A stretch of 64,000 bases of DNA from Modicisalibacter muralis. GTDB lineage: Bacteria > Pseudomonadota > Gammaproteobacteria > Pseudomonadales > Halomonadaceae. Position numbers and translations under genes: made by a program. The number at the start of each line of letters is the position of its first letter. Position 1 is the first letter of the stretch. The DNA lies in the NCBI RefSeq assembly GCF_900102945.1, contig NZ_FNGI01000007.1, forward strand, positions 148,852-212,851. Reading direction: 5' to 3'. Shown piece by piece: positions 1 to 9,150 of this stretch. Under the pieces are notes generated by a model. It had not been told where the DNA came from. It saw only the letters and a program-made list of their open reading frames with translations, and searched no databases.

Positions 1-500
1 GCTTTTTTTGCAGCATGACCATCTATACAAATTCGGACATCCTCGCTACCACCGCTGTCAACTGGTTTGACAACCATTGGGTAAAAATCAGATGGAGCTT
101 CAAAGTTAGGGGTATTCACTAACACTGAATCCACAGTTTTTAAACCATTTAACTTAAGCCGCTCTAACATTAACGCTTTGTTGCGACGAGCCTTGCTTAA
201 ATTAACATCATTTCCTGCAAGATTTAAGAATGAAGCGATTTTATCCGCCATAATCACTCCAGACTCACTACCGGCAATTACAAAGTCGTAATCGTCCTTT
301 CTTAACAAATCAATCTGAGATAACTCCTGGGATTCATCTAACATTATGCTATTAGAAAAAATTTCTTCGCTATACGTCGCGCGAAATGGGATAGGTATAT
401 AATTACTTGATCTCACATGATCTAATTCAACATTCTTGCATAAAAGGTTTTTTGCTAAATGAACACCTGCTCCGTAGCAGTCAACAATTATCCCCTTCAT
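1..500 (-). CDS. ATP-grasp family ligase, N-terminal 166 residues (runs off left edge)
   Basis: An open frame starts at ATG 500 and stays open to base 1. A perfect Shine-Dalgarno (AAGGAGGT, plus-strand 507-514) sits seven bases upstream. The protein begins MKGIIVDCYGAG, a Rossmann-like pre-ATP-grasp domain. At about residues 139-150 it shows PMVVKPVDSGGS, the lysine-containing ATP-binding strand and Gly/Ser loop of ATP-grasp ligases of the carnosine synthase, BacD and carbamoyl-phosphate synthase-like type. Such enzymes join a carboxylate to an amine through an acyl phosphate. The metal-binding half lies outside the window, so the substrate cannot be told. Base use is strikingly AT-rich compared with genes from 1.3 kb onward, which suggests horizontal transfer. 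It probably belongs to a peptide or natural-product cluster to the left. Confidence 0.8.
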   Translation of the reverse strand, partial: MKGIIVDCYGAGVHLAKNLLCKNVELDHVRSSNYIPIPFRATYSEEIFSNSIMLDESQELSQIDLLRKDDYDFVIAGSESGVIMADKIASFLNLAGNDVNLSKARRNKALMLERLKLNGLKTVDSVLVNTPNFEAPSDFYPMVVKPVDSGGSEDVRICIDGHAAKK

Positions 501-898
501 TTTCTTACCTCCTTAATGATTCTAATCTGAAAAAATTTAGTGTAAATTTCAAAAACCAGAATACAGCAAAGAGCTATCGCTCTATTAAAATAGATATAAA
601 TTCCAAACCCAAGTTATCAGTTGAAACTGCAATAACAATACCAGTGACGGGCATTGATGCGTCCAGCATAGCTCCAACATTTTTCAAAAATTAATTGTAA
701 TTCTTTTTCATAGATTCTCTGACTATGATAATAACTACCCTCGGCATATATTCAATTCTAATATTCCTAATTTAGGCTGTGCTAACAATACATCTCATCA
801 TAAAATATTTGTCAATAGGAAATGCTCCCGGGATTTAAAGAAATCAATAAGCCACTGTTTTAATTAGTCAAATAATTTAATTAGTTTGCTTAGTTAGC
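501..898. other. AT-rich gene-poor stretch at edge of acquired DNA
   Basis: About 400 bases, strongly AT-rich, with no convincing gene. It holds the upstream region and ribosome binding site of the minus-strand ATP-grasp gene. A 10-bp direct repeat (TTTAATTAGT at 859-868 and 876-885) sits just before the composition switches to GC-rich at about 897. I saw no RNA gene or convincing promoter. It is probably the right margin of an acquired segment. Confidence 0.5.
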
Positions 899-930
899 TG
901 AGCGAGTCGCGCAGGTAACATGACAGCGTA

Positions 931-1314
931 TTGATGCCACTGCTGCTGCCCGATCACTTCAAGCGCGTCAACGATACCTGGGGACATCTCAAGGGCGATC
1001 AGGTGCTGCGCGAGATCGCCACGTTATGCCGGGAAACGCTGCGTCACGAGGATGTGGTCGCCCGGTTCGGCGGCGAGGAGATGGCGATTCTGCTACCGTT
1101 GACCCCGCTCGAGGATGGCCTGCGCCTCGCCGAGCGTCTGCGCCAGATCATCGCCGAGCACGATTACGGCATTCAGCGGGGCAGCGTTACCGCCAGCCTC
1201 GGGGTCGCCGGATATATCGACGGCGACACGAGCGACACCTTGATCGAACGCGCCGATCGTGGGCTTTATGCCGCCAAGCACGACGGCCGCAACCGGGTCT
1301 TCAGTATTCAATAA
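931..1314 (+). pseudogene. Truncated GGDEF (diguanylate cyclase) remnant
   Basis: The frame encodes the core of a GGDEF domain: DHFKRVNDTWGH, then RFGGEEMAILLP (GGEE signature), then the C-terminal RADRGLYAAKHDGRN block, ending at TAA 1312-1314. Everything upstream of the metal-binding strand is missing, including any sensor region. The only possible starts are TTG or ATG at 931-936 without a ribosome binding site. Upstream bases back to about 899 still resemble GGDEF coding sequence (ERVA, then HDSVLMPLLL in a shifted frame), implying a frameshift near 912-918 and a small deletion just before DHF. Composition becomes AT-rich immediately left of this. I read it as the 3' end of a cyclase gene broken when the AT-rich segment arrived; activity is unlikely. 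Confidence 0.75.
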
Positions 1315-1340
1315 ATCGGGCTCGAACGTAGACTCGAAAC

Positions 1341-1733
1341 TCAGCGCGTGCGGCACATCTCGGCCGGATGGCGTAGCTGGGCGAGCAGGTAGGCTTTCAA
1401 CTCGGCATCGACCTGCATCTCATCGAGCGCGGTGGCCATGCAGTTGAGCCAGGCATCGCGCTCCTCAACCCCGATCGGCAGGTGGCGATGCGCCATCGGA
1501 ATGGCGATGGGGCCGAAGCGTTCGCGATAGCGGCTCGGCCCGCCCATCCAGCCAGTCAAAAAAGCCGTCAACTTATCGCGCGAGAGTGTCAAGTCGTCGG
1601 GATGCAGCGCGAGAATCACGCGCGCCTCGGGCAGGCGTTGCATGGCGTCGTAAAAGCGATCCACCAGCTCGCGCACCGCCGCCTCGCCACCCAAGGCGCG
1701 CAGCGTGCTATCGCCGATACCGTAGGTGGGCAT
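1341..1733 (-). CDS. Group II truncated hemoglobin
   Basis: 130 residues, a normal size for a 2-on-2 truncated hemoglobin. The heme pocket is readable: Tyr28 in FYDAM as B10, the ALHPDDL segment of the C/CD region, proximal His84 in AHRHLPIGVEERDAW, and Trp95 as the G8 Trp typical of group II. Such proteins bind O2 and are linked to NO or peroxide detoxification and respiration under low oxygen. The start overlaps the stop of the upstream SMC gene by one base (TGATG), so it should be translated by coupling as the last gene of the mks-like operon. It ends convergently 26 bases from the GGDEF remnant. The family call is firm; any functional link to the SMC complex is inference. Confidence 0.9.
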   Translation of the reverse strand: MPTYGIGDSTLRALGGEAAVRELVDRFYDAMQRLPEARVILALHPDDLTLSRDKLTAFLTGWMGGPSRYRERFGPIAIPMAHRHLPIGVEERDAWLNCMATALDEMQVDAELKAYLLAQLRHPAEMCRTR

Positions 1734-4700
1734 CAGGACTCCTCGGTTGCCGGCTCAGTGACATGAATACCAAACAGGCTGGCCTCACCATCGCCACGGC
1801 CAATGGCTTCGGGCGCGACCACGCGGCCATCGCGCACCACCACGTGGCCGCCTTGGCCCTGCTGGCCGCCGATCACGCTGCCCACCAGGTAGGTGGGGAA
1901 GATCGCTGCGTCGTTCTCGTAGTTGGGATTGTGGATCAGCCCAATCATCTGGAAACGCCCACGGGTGTTGCGTAACGACTCCAGCGAATCCTGAATCAAG
2001 CGGCGATGCGAGAGCTTGGAGAACAGTCCGTCGAGCAGGATCACGCTCTCGCGGCTGGCCCTCGCGCGGCGCTTATGGGTGCCGGGTAGCTCGCGCAATT
2101 CGCGCTCGATGGCGAACTCCGAGAGCTTGACCAGCCACATCAGCGATACCGCTTCACGCTGACCCTCGGACATGTCCTCGTTGAGCGAAAACAGCCGGCC
2201 ATGGGGGCGGATGGCGTCGTGGCGAAGGCGAATAGAGACGTCGCGGAACAGGCCACGATAGATGCGCCGACGAATCTGCCGGGTCAACTCCTCGTCCTTG
2301 CGACGCTGATCGCTGCCCGTGTTTACGCCCTCGTGTTGCATGCGCCTGCGCTGTGCGGCCTGATGCTCGTCGATATCGGCAAGCAGTTGCTGGATCAGCT
2401 CGCGCACTGAGTCGTCGCCTATCAGTGACGCCTTGACCTCGAAGAAAGCGCCACTCTCGCCATCGTGGCGTGTACCGCTGCGTTTGGCTACGCGCTTCAA
2501 GATATCCAGATTGCCGGCGGCGTCGGTGATAATCGACCCCAGACGCTCGACCAGGGTGCCTTCGATATGTTCGCGCGAAGCATGCAGTTTGCCGACCCGC
2601 TCGCGATGATCATCGAGCTGCCCGCTGAGTTGCGTATGCAGCGCACGAAGATCAAGCAGCGCCGCCGGGCTGGCGCCGTCCAGCGTCGCGAGTCGCGCGC
2701 GTTCGGTTTCGTTGAACAACCGGCTATCGCCGGCTTCGACAAGGGCCTTGGCCAATTGCCGCTCGCGGCTCTCGACATCCTTGGCTTGGCGCTCGCGGTT
2801 ACGTGAACGCTCACCGATATTCAGTGACCTCAGCGCATCGAGCAGGATTTGTTGGCAGGCTTCTAACGCGGCGGTATCAAGCTCGACAGTATCGAGCCCA
2901 GTGTCGTTGCCGTGCTCATCACCGTTCTTATCCAAGCCCGCCAGACGCCGCCAATCAAGCAGTGCCTTGTCCAGCGCTTCGGCCTGGGGGTGATCGGCCG
3001 GCCAGCGGCTCGACTCGGCGAGATCGCCAAGTGTCGCCAGGCGCTCGGGCCAGCCGCTGGGAAGCTCACGCAACACTTCCAGCCAATCGATAGCCAATTG
3101 ATCGGTCCAGGTCATCGCCTGCTGGTTGTCCTCAAGGCGTGTTTCGACGCCCTCACGCTCCTTGCCTTTGGCCTTGCGCGAAGCTTGCGTCTCGTCGCGC
3201 TGACGCTTGAGACGCGCAATCTCGCGCTCGAGCTTCTGACTGCCGCCACTCTCGTCACGCACCTCCAGATAGGCGCGAATGCGCGCGAAATCGAAATCGG
3301 CGCGCCGACTGGCGATACCCAGAGTATTATCGAGTTCGGCTTCGAGCGTCTTGGCATCGCGCATGAATGCCACGCCACCCTCGTTTTCGAAAGTCTCCAG
3401 CGCGCGTAGCCGGTCGCGCTCGCCGTCGGCGAACAGCATTCGCTGTTGTCTATCGAGCTCGTCACGTTGGCGACGCAGTGTCTCGATGCGCTCAACGCTC
3501 TGCGCGACGCGCTCGCCAGCAATAGCTTCCTGCTCGATCAGCGTGGCCAGGCGCGCTTCCAGCGCCATCAATCGCTCGACGCCACCGGCATCGGCAAATT
3601 TTTCAGCAGCGAGCCACGTTGCGCCATGGGTGTGCAATTCCCGCTCGGCCTGGGCGACTTGCGGTGCCAGCTCCGCCAGTTGGATATCGGCCTCGGCCAA
3701 TTCCTCAGCGGCCTCCTCCAGCGCTTTATCACCGCCCTCCTGCAAATAGCGTTGGAAATCGTCGATGGCCGCCAGCGCGTCATCGGTCATGCGTGGCGCA
3801 AGTCGCTCGCGCTGAGTGTCGAGCGCGGCTTGGCGCTCGGCCACCGCATCGAGTGCCGTTTCAACCTGCTGCTCGACAGCCGCCTGGGCGCGCAACGCCA
3901 GTGCAAAGCGTTCACCATGCGGATCGATCCGCACGATTTCATCGTCCAGCGCAATGCGACGCTCACGGTCGACGATCAAACGTTGTTGGGTCTCTTCGCG
4001 AAGTGCAGCCAGATATTGCGGATCGAGCGCCGCTTTCACCGCCAGGGTTTCAACACCCTGCACCGCGCCCAACGGCGGCTGGCCCGCAGCCAGGCAGTCG
4101 GCCAATCGCCGCGCCTCGATCACCTGCACGCCAAGCCCACGCTCGATCAAGCGCTCGATGGCGTCTCGTGCCGCGGCTTCACCGTCGATCACCGGGGCAA
4201 ACAGCTGCCCGGCGGCCTGCGCCAGCCAGTCGCGACGCTGATCATCGTTACCTTCGCTGCCGGTTAACACGTCATGCAGCGGCGCGAAAGTGATGCCGGC
4301 CTCATCGAGCAGCCGATGCGCCTCGGCCTCGGTAACCTGGCGGGCCAGCGGATCGCCGGAGAGGCTTTCCAGGTAATCTTCGCGATTGGCGATGGCTTCG
4401 CTCAGCGCCTGCAACTCACGCGACAACCGGGGGTAACGCGCCTTGGCATCCTTGAGCCAGGCCTCGGGCGACTGCTCAGTCAGATCGCCAAACGCCAGCC
4501 GGGCCTGATGCAGCTCACGCAGCCGGCTCTCTTCCTTGGCCAGCCGGTGGCTTTCGTCATCAAGCTCGCGGGATTCGCGATACAGCGCCTCGCGCAAGCC
4601 CACCGGCTTGGCATCGCCATGCAAGCGAGCGAACTCCCGCGAAGCTTCAGCAAGCGGCGTCAGTCGTGTACGACGCGCTTTCGCGTCCTGCTGGCGTTGG

Positions 4701-6679
4701 CTTTGGTGCTGGCACTGCTGTTGAAGGGCAGCCAGTTCGGCTTTCCTGCGCGACCAGAACTCTTCGATCGACTGATTGGGCCAGCCATCGATAAACGCCT
4801 GCCAGGCGTCTCGTCCTTGCTTAAGTGGCCCTTGCTCACCCTCCAGGCGCTGGCGCTCGCCGCGTAAATGACCGAGCTCTTCGCGGGCAGACTCATGCTG
4901 CGCCTCGATACCTTTCAGCTCGACGACGGCTTCATCGAACTCGTGGGAAAGCGTTTCCTGCTGCTCGCTTTTTAGCGCCAGTAGCTCGCCAGGCGTGGTT
5001 CCCGGGTGACTAACGGTGAACTCGGCATGCCAGTTGGCGGTATTTTCGAGCTTGGCCACACGAGCGATATGCGCATTCAGGGCCTGACGCGCTTGCTCGG
5101 CGGCGGCCACCGCCGCCTTCTCGCTGGCTTCCGGCGCTTCCAGTTCAGCCTCGCTGAACAACCCTTGGGATAGTGCTTGGGTATAAAAACTTTGATTGTC
5201 AGTAAATTCACGCTGACGCGATTCGAGCTGTTCACGTTCACGCTCGAGTCGCTCCCACTGCGCATCGAGGCGCTGGGCATCGGACTTCAATTCCTTGAGG
5301 TATTCGCGATCGGCGATCACCTCTTCGCGAAAGCGATTGCCATCGAGGGACTCAAAAGCCTCGGCGGCTTCGTCCAGCCGCGCCAGGGCGCGATAGCGTG
5401 CGGCGTCATCCGCGAAGGCGTGGCTATCAACCAGCCAGTCGCGCGCCGCGCTGAACGCGACGTGACTGGCGTCTTTCGCGCCGGGCCAGCTCGCCTCGGG
5501 CAGATGAATCAGACGGCGATGAGCATCGACCCGGGCGCCGCGCTCGGACAACGCCTGGCGTACCCCGTGTTCGGCCTGGTTGGTGAGTTTGGCGAGTAGC
5601 CAGATCGAAACGCGCGGTCGATCGGTATCACCGACGCCCCAGGCGAAACCGGCGATCAGTTCGGCGTCGGTTTCGTCATCGCTCGAGGATTGCGGCAGCC
5701 CAGGTAGCGCCATCAGCGCCTGGCCCCCCAGCAAGCGCTCACTCGCCGCCAGGCCCTCGTCCAGCGCTGCAAGGGCCTTTCGTGTCTCGATCAGCGCCTG
5801 GCCCTGGGTGTTGAGTTCATCGAGCCGAATGACCTTGTCTTCGGCACGCTTTTGATCCTGCTCGGCTTCGCTCAGGCGATGGCGCAGCTCAGTGACCTTG
5901 GAACCCGAGTTGAGGATCACATCCTCGATCAACTCTTCGCCCTCGTCGGTCTCGCCGCGTGTCGCGCCGGAGAGAATCTGCGGCGCCAGCACCTCGAAGA
6001 AGAACGCCTGGTCGGCCTTTTCGCCGACGCGCGGCTTGATGGCATTGAATATCTGGCTCTTGTCGGCACCGCCCTCCTTCTGGAACGCCGCCAGTTGGGC
6101 CAGTTCACGCCGCGAGATATGCGCGCCCACGGCGTCCAGCCACTCCTCGCGATTGGCACTGCGGGTCACGCCATGCGCACGCATCATCGCCTGCACGTCG
6201 GCGTTGGCATACAGCGCCAGCTTGCCGTCGCGGGTGATGTGCTGCACCGGCACATCGCCGAACGTGCCGGCATAGTGATAGAACGATAGGCCGCCACCAT
6301 CGCTATAACCGTGCATGCCGAACACGAAGGTCTCGCCGGCGACCTCGTCACCGGCGGCGGCGAGCATATCGGATTGCCCCGACGCGCCGCTGCCCGAGCG
6401 AAACTCGACGCGCAGGTGGGACCAACTACGCCCCTGGCCGGCGACACTCGATGGCGAGCACTTGCGCCGTGCCCGCGAAAGCAGCGAGCGATCCCGCGAA
6501 AGCAGCCCGATCAGTGCCTCGGCGAGCGTGGTCTTGCCAAAACCGTTCTCCATGCTGATGGCGCTGGACTGGCCGCGTAGATCAAGCAGCAAATGACGCA
6601 TCTTGGCGTCCCACGGCGAGGCGATATCGCCGTGCTTGTTGAGCAGGTTGGCCACTTCGATGCGGTTGATGACGCTCAT
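1733..6679 (-). CDS. mksB: MukB/MksB-type SMC-like ATPase (large form, 1648 aa)
   Basis: A 1648-residue SMC-like protein with split ATPase heads at the two ends. The Walker A loop is at residues 43-51 (MENGFGKTT). Long Glu/Arg/Gln-rich coiled coils follow at about 260-750 and 890-1450, with a hinge-like non-coiled section at about 790-890. The C-terminal head shows a signature loop MSEGQREA (1503-1510), Walker B VILLDG (1546-1551) and a switch histidine region GLIHNPNYEND. It is longer than MukB and much longer than most MksB proteins. The first Gly of the P-loop is Met, and the acidic residue normally after the Walker B Asp is Gly. The gene overlaps its kite-like partner by four bases and the globin by one. 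Expected role: DNA loop extrusion or condensation, chromosomal or against plasmids. No JetD/MksG nuclease gene is adjacent. Confidence 0.75.
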   Translation of the reverse strand: MSVINRIEVANLLNKHGDIASPWDAKMRHLLLDLRGQSSAISMENGFGKTTLAEALIGLLSRDRSLLSRARRKCSPSSVAGQGRSWSHLRVEFRSGSGASGQSDMLAAAGDEVAGETFVFGMHGYSDGGGLSFYHYAGTFGDVPVQHITRDGKLALYANADVQAMMRAHGVTRSANREEWLDAVGAHISRRELAQLAAFQKEGGADKSQIFNAIKPRVGEKADQAFFFEVLAPQILSGATRGETDEGEELIEDVILNSGSKVTELRHRLSEAEQDQKRAEDKVIRLDELNTQGQALIETRKALAALDEGLAASERLLGGQALMALPGLPQSSSDDETDAELIAGFAWGVGDTDRPRVSIWLLAKLTNQAEHGVRQALSERGARVDAHRRLIHLPEASWPGAKDASHVAFSAARDWLVDSHAFADDAARYRALARLDEAAEAFESLDGNRFREEVIADREYLKELKSDAQRLDAQWERLEREREQLESRQREFTDNQSFYTQALSQGLFSEAELEAPEASEKAAVAAAEQARQALNAHIARVAKLENTANWHAEFTVSHPGTTPGELLALKSEQQETLSHEFDEAVVELKGIEAQHESAREELGHLRGERQRLEGEQGPLKQGRDAWQAFIDGWPNQSIEEFWSRRKAELAALQQQCQHQSQRQQDAKARRTRLTPLAEASREFARLHGDAKPVGLREALYRESRELDDESHRLAKEESRLRELHQARLAFGDLTEQSPEAWLKDAKARYPRLSRELQALSEAIANREDYLESLSGDPLARQVTEAEAHRLLDEAGITFAPLHDVLTGSEGNDDQRRDWLAQAAGQLFAPVIDGEAAARDAIERLIERGLGVQVIEARRLADCLAAGQPPLGAVQGVETLAVKAALDPQYLAALREETQQRLIVDRERRIALDDEIVRIDPHGERFALALRAQAAVEQQVETALDAVAERQAALDTQRERLAPRMTDDALAAIDDFQRYLQEGGDKALEEAAEELAEADIQLAELAPQVAQAERELHTHGATWLAAEKFADAGGVERLMALEARLATLIEQEAIAGERVAQSVERIETLRRQRDELDRQQRMLFADGERDRLRALETFENEGGVAFMRDAKTLEAELDNTLGIASRRADFDFARIRAYLEVRDESGGSQKLEREIARLKRQRDETQASRKAKGKEREGVETRLEDNQQAMTWTDQLAIDWLEVLRELPSGWPERLATLGDLAESSRWPADHPQAEALDKALLDWRRLAGLDKNGDEHGNDTGLDTVELDTAALEACQQILLDALRSLNIGERSRNRERQAKDVESRERQLAKALVEAGDSRLFNETERARLATLDGASPAALLDLRALHTQLSGQLDDHRERVGKLHASREHIEGTLVERLGSIITDAAGNLDILKRVAKRSGTRHDGESGAFFEVKASLIGDDSVRELIQQLLADIDEHQAAQRRRMQHEGVNTGSDQRRKDEELTRQIRRRIYRGLFRDVSIRLRHDAIRPHGRLFSLNEDMSEGQREAVSLMWLVKLSEFAIERELRELPGTHKRRARASRESVILLDGLFSKLSHRRLIQDSLESLRNTRGRFQMIGLIHNPNYENDAAIFPTYLVGSVIGGQQGQGGHVVVRDGRVVAPEAIGRGDGEASLFGIHVTEPATEES

Positions 6680-7596
6680 GAGCGGCCTCCGGTTTCTTCC
6701 AGCGCTGGGTCGTCGGCAAACAGATCGGCTTCTTCGGCCTCAATATCTTGTGCATCAGCATCAGCTTCATCAGCGATGTCGGCCGAGTCGGCTCGGGTCT
6801 TTTCATCGCCAGGCCCGTCCTCATGGGTCGGTTCCGGGCTCGCCTGGCTGGATAGCAGATCGACCAGATGCGACAGGTGATGCACGCCGATCTGCTCGGC
6901 TTCAAGCGCCCCTAGCAAGGTCTGCTGCCAGACATCACCGCTATCATCATTCACGGTTTCGCGCACCGCTTCGAGCTGGCCGGCGCGCATTTGCAGATCG
7001 ATAAAGGCTTTCACCCGCCGGGCGATATCCTCGCCACGCTCGTCGAGCAGTGCGCGGCTGGTCTCGGGAGCGGTGTCGCCCAGCTCGCGCAGCCCCTCGA
7101 GTTGCTCGCGCAGCAGCTCGACCAGTTCGGTAGTAGCGAAGGTCGCTTCCTGGTAGCGACTGACGTCGGACAACGCACGATTCAGACGGGTATAGAGCAG
7201 CGTATGCAGCAACAGCCACAGTTGCAGATACCACTGCGCCAACTCCGCGCGGCTCTCCTGACGCAGACGCAGGGCCGCGAAGACCGGATCGCGGGTATAC
7301 AGCGGCGGCTGTTCCAGTTCGGTATCCGGTAGCAGCGCGTAGAGTCGCGAGCCGGGGGTGATGCCGGGATAATCGCCCGGCTCGAAGACCCGCAGGCGCA
7401 GGCCCTGCCCAGCAAGGAAATCGCGCAACGCCTCGCGTTCGGTGTCCAGCGCATCGTCGATCAGGGCACAAACGTCACGCTCGGAAAGTTGGCCCTCGCG
7501 GGCGGCGCGACGCTTGCGGCCACCACTGGGCTGGCGTTCGGCGGTGCGATAGCGCAACAGGTAGGCGACGACTTCGCCCATTTCGGTCATGTTCAT
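6676..7596 (-). CDS. mksE: MksE/JetB-like (kite) subunit of SMC complex
   Basis: 306 residues, the middle gene of a three-gene SMC operon, overlapping both neighbours by four bases. The N-terminal 200 residues look like a small winged-helix protein: a repeated 'RDVCALIDDAL' type helix, then a strand-rich LRVFEPGDYPGITPGSRLY segment. The last 50 residues are a strongly acidic, Ala/Asp/Glu-rich tail that is probably disordered. I did not recognise a specific family motif, so the call rests mainly on size and on position between the kleisin-like and SMC genes, the conserved order of mukF-mukE-mukB and jetA-jetB-jetC. Start ambiguity: ATG 7596 or ATG 7590. Confidence 0.6.
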   Translation of the reverse strand: MNMTEMGEVVAYLLRYRTAERQPSGGRKRRAAREGQLSERDVCALIDDALDTEREALRDFLAGQGLRLRVFEPGDYPGITPGSRLYALLPDTELEQPPLYTRDPVFAALRLRQESRAELAQWYLQLWLLLHTLLYTRLNRALSDVSRYQEATFATTELVELLREQLEGLRELGDTAPETSRALLDERGEDIARRVKAFIDLQMRAGQLEAVRETVNDDSGDVWQQTLLGALEAEQIGVHHLSHLVDLLSSQASPEPTHEDGPGDEKTRADSADIADEADADAQDIEAEEADLFADDPALEETGGRS

Positions 7597-8984
7597 GCGT
7601 ATTCGTCCTGATCCATGGCCGCCAGGGGCTGTGATGGTGAAAAACGTAAGGAGGGCGTTACCGCACCTTCGATACGGCGCCCGTCATCCAGGGTGATGGT
7701 GAATGCATCGGCCTCGATGCCCACCGTCAGACCCGCATCGAGCAGATGGGTATCGACGAAGGTATTGAGCAGCTGAGCCAGGCAGTCCTGGTCCTCGAAG
7801 CGGTGCCAGCCTTCGCTCAAGGCATCGGGCAGCGATAACGGCGACACACCCAGCCGCTCGCGCAGTGCCGGCCCCCGCGCGTCGAGAAAACGCGCCAGCA
7901 ATGGGTCGTCCGGGCGGGCGTCGTCGTGTTCGTCGAACACCAGTGCCGTGGCGCTCTTTTCGGCGCGGCGGGTCTCGATCAACGGAATCAGCGGCTCAAC
8001 CCGAGGCATGGCGACGGCCAGCCCGAACGGCATCATGCGCTTGATAAGCGCATCGCGTAGCGGCGTCGCTAGCGGCTCGCTCAATAGCCGTCGCGACAGG
8101 CCGGCGAAATCGACCACGCCCATCGACTGGATGCGCCCTTCGGCGATATCCGAAAGCAACTCGGAGAGCCGGCGCGAAAGATTTTCGATCGCGGTGAGTA
8201 CCCGGCCGATGGCGCCCGACAGCATGCGCAAGTCCCAATCGTCCTCCTGGCGCTCGCACCAATGCTCGAAGCGTTGGGTCGTGTCCGGGGTAGAGAGCTG
8301 CGAGCGCGCACTGAGCAGCGTGCTCTGCATCGTCGACAGCGCATTGTGATAATGGCGCTCGTTCTCGAGAAAGGCCGTGAGCTTGCCTTCACGCGTGGGG
8401 TTTTCACGCACCCGGCGCAGCTCCTGGGTCAGTGCGCGAATCGCCATCAATATCTGGTTGGTAATATCGGGGATACGCGCAAAATCGCTTCTGGCCAGCG
8501 CGGCGAGCACCTTGGCGGCGTCGTACTCGGAATACAACAGGTCTTCGACCTGGCTGGCCAAGGTCACCGCCTGACGGCCGCTGGGGGTCAGACGCACCTG
8601 GCCGGTCTGGCCCTGCTTCTCGATCAGCGCGGTACGCTTGGTGCTGCGTGTGCCTCGCCCGCTATCGCCGTCGCGAAAATGAATCTCGCTGGGTGTCGAG
8701 AGCAGATTGACGACGAAGGCCAGATCGTCGTGTGAGAGTTCAGGGTAGTCCTCACGCAGTTGCGCCAGACAGCGAGTCTGCGAGACGAAGGCGCTGTTGG
8801 TGGCGAAATCCACATCCAGCAGGTAATCGAGCAGCAGACAGCCGATGTCCAGCCAATAGCCATCACGCAGGCCACGGCGCTGTTCCTGGCTGACCTGGAC
8901 GAACGGCGAGCCCGGTTCGTGGGCGCTGTCGTGCAGATCGATCAGCCGCGTGGTGGCGACGAGTAGCTTGCTCCAGGCGGTCAT
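7593..8984 (-). CDS. mksF: MksF/JetA-like kleisin subunit of SMC complex
   Basis: 463 residues and first gene of the SMC operon; its stop overlaps the next start (ATGA). The N-terminal half (about 1-150) resembles winged-helix material, with a basic loop around residues 105-120. The middle (about 190-300) is helical with heptad-like spacing, and the C-terminus is a compact mixed domain. This fits the N-wHTH, helical middle and C-wHTH plan of MukF/MksF kleisins, which bridge the two SMC heads. Recognition is by architecture and operon order rather than a diagnostic motif. The upstream gap to the hydrolase gene (8985-9150) probably carries the operon promoter, but I could not assign -35/-10 boxes. 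Confidence 0.6.
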   Translation of the reverse strand: MTAWSKLLVATTRLIDLHDSAHEPGSPFVQVSQEQRRGLRDGYWLDIGCLLLDYLLDVDFATNSAFVSQTRCLAQLREDYPELSHDDLAFVVNLLSTPSEIHFRDGDSGRGTRSTKRTALIEKQGQTGQVRLTPSGRQAVTLASQVEDLLYSEYDAAKVLAALARSDFARIPDITNQILMAIRALTQELRRVRENPTREGKLTAFLENERHYHNALSTMQSTLLSARSQLSTPDTTQRFEHWCERQEDDWDLRMLSGAIGRVLTAIENLSRRLSELLSDIAEGRIQSMGVVDFAGLSRRLLSEPLATPLRDALIKRMMPFGLAVAMPRVEPLIPLIETRRAEKSATALVFDEHDDARPDDPLLARFLDARGPALRERLGVSPLSLPDALSEGWHRFEDQDCLAQLLNTFVDTHLLDAGLTVGIEADAFTITLDDGRRIEGAVTPSLRFSPSQPLAAMDQDEYA

Positions 8985-9150
8985 GCGTCTCCCCGATGGG
9001 CAAAAGCGCCATTATGCCAAGGCAGACGCGATGGGTCATTGTGCTAGCGAGTATGTCGATACTGTACCAGCGATATGATGAGTAGAGGTTCCGCGAAGGA
9101 GAGCAACAAAGTGAGGTAGACCGGTTTCCTTCCGCGCCATGCCATGCGTA

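Noticed and set aside
407..694. A 95-residue plus-strand ORF in the AT-rich left end
   Set aside because: It starts at TTG without a ribosome binding site and overlaps the 5' end of the ATP-grasp gene in antisense. The sequence has no recognisable domain.
3446..4867. Long plus-strand ORFs opposite the SMC gene
   Set aside because: They arise from high GC content and the biased codons of the coding strand. They have no plausible starts or recognisable domains, while the minus strand holds clear ATPase motifs.
1733..8984. Reading the SMC operon as a complete Wadjet (JetABCD) plasmid defence system
   Set aside because: No JetD/MksG Toprim nuclease gene lies upstream or downstream; the operon is followed by a globin and preceded by a hydrolase. 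A MukFEB/MksFEB-type complex is the safer call.
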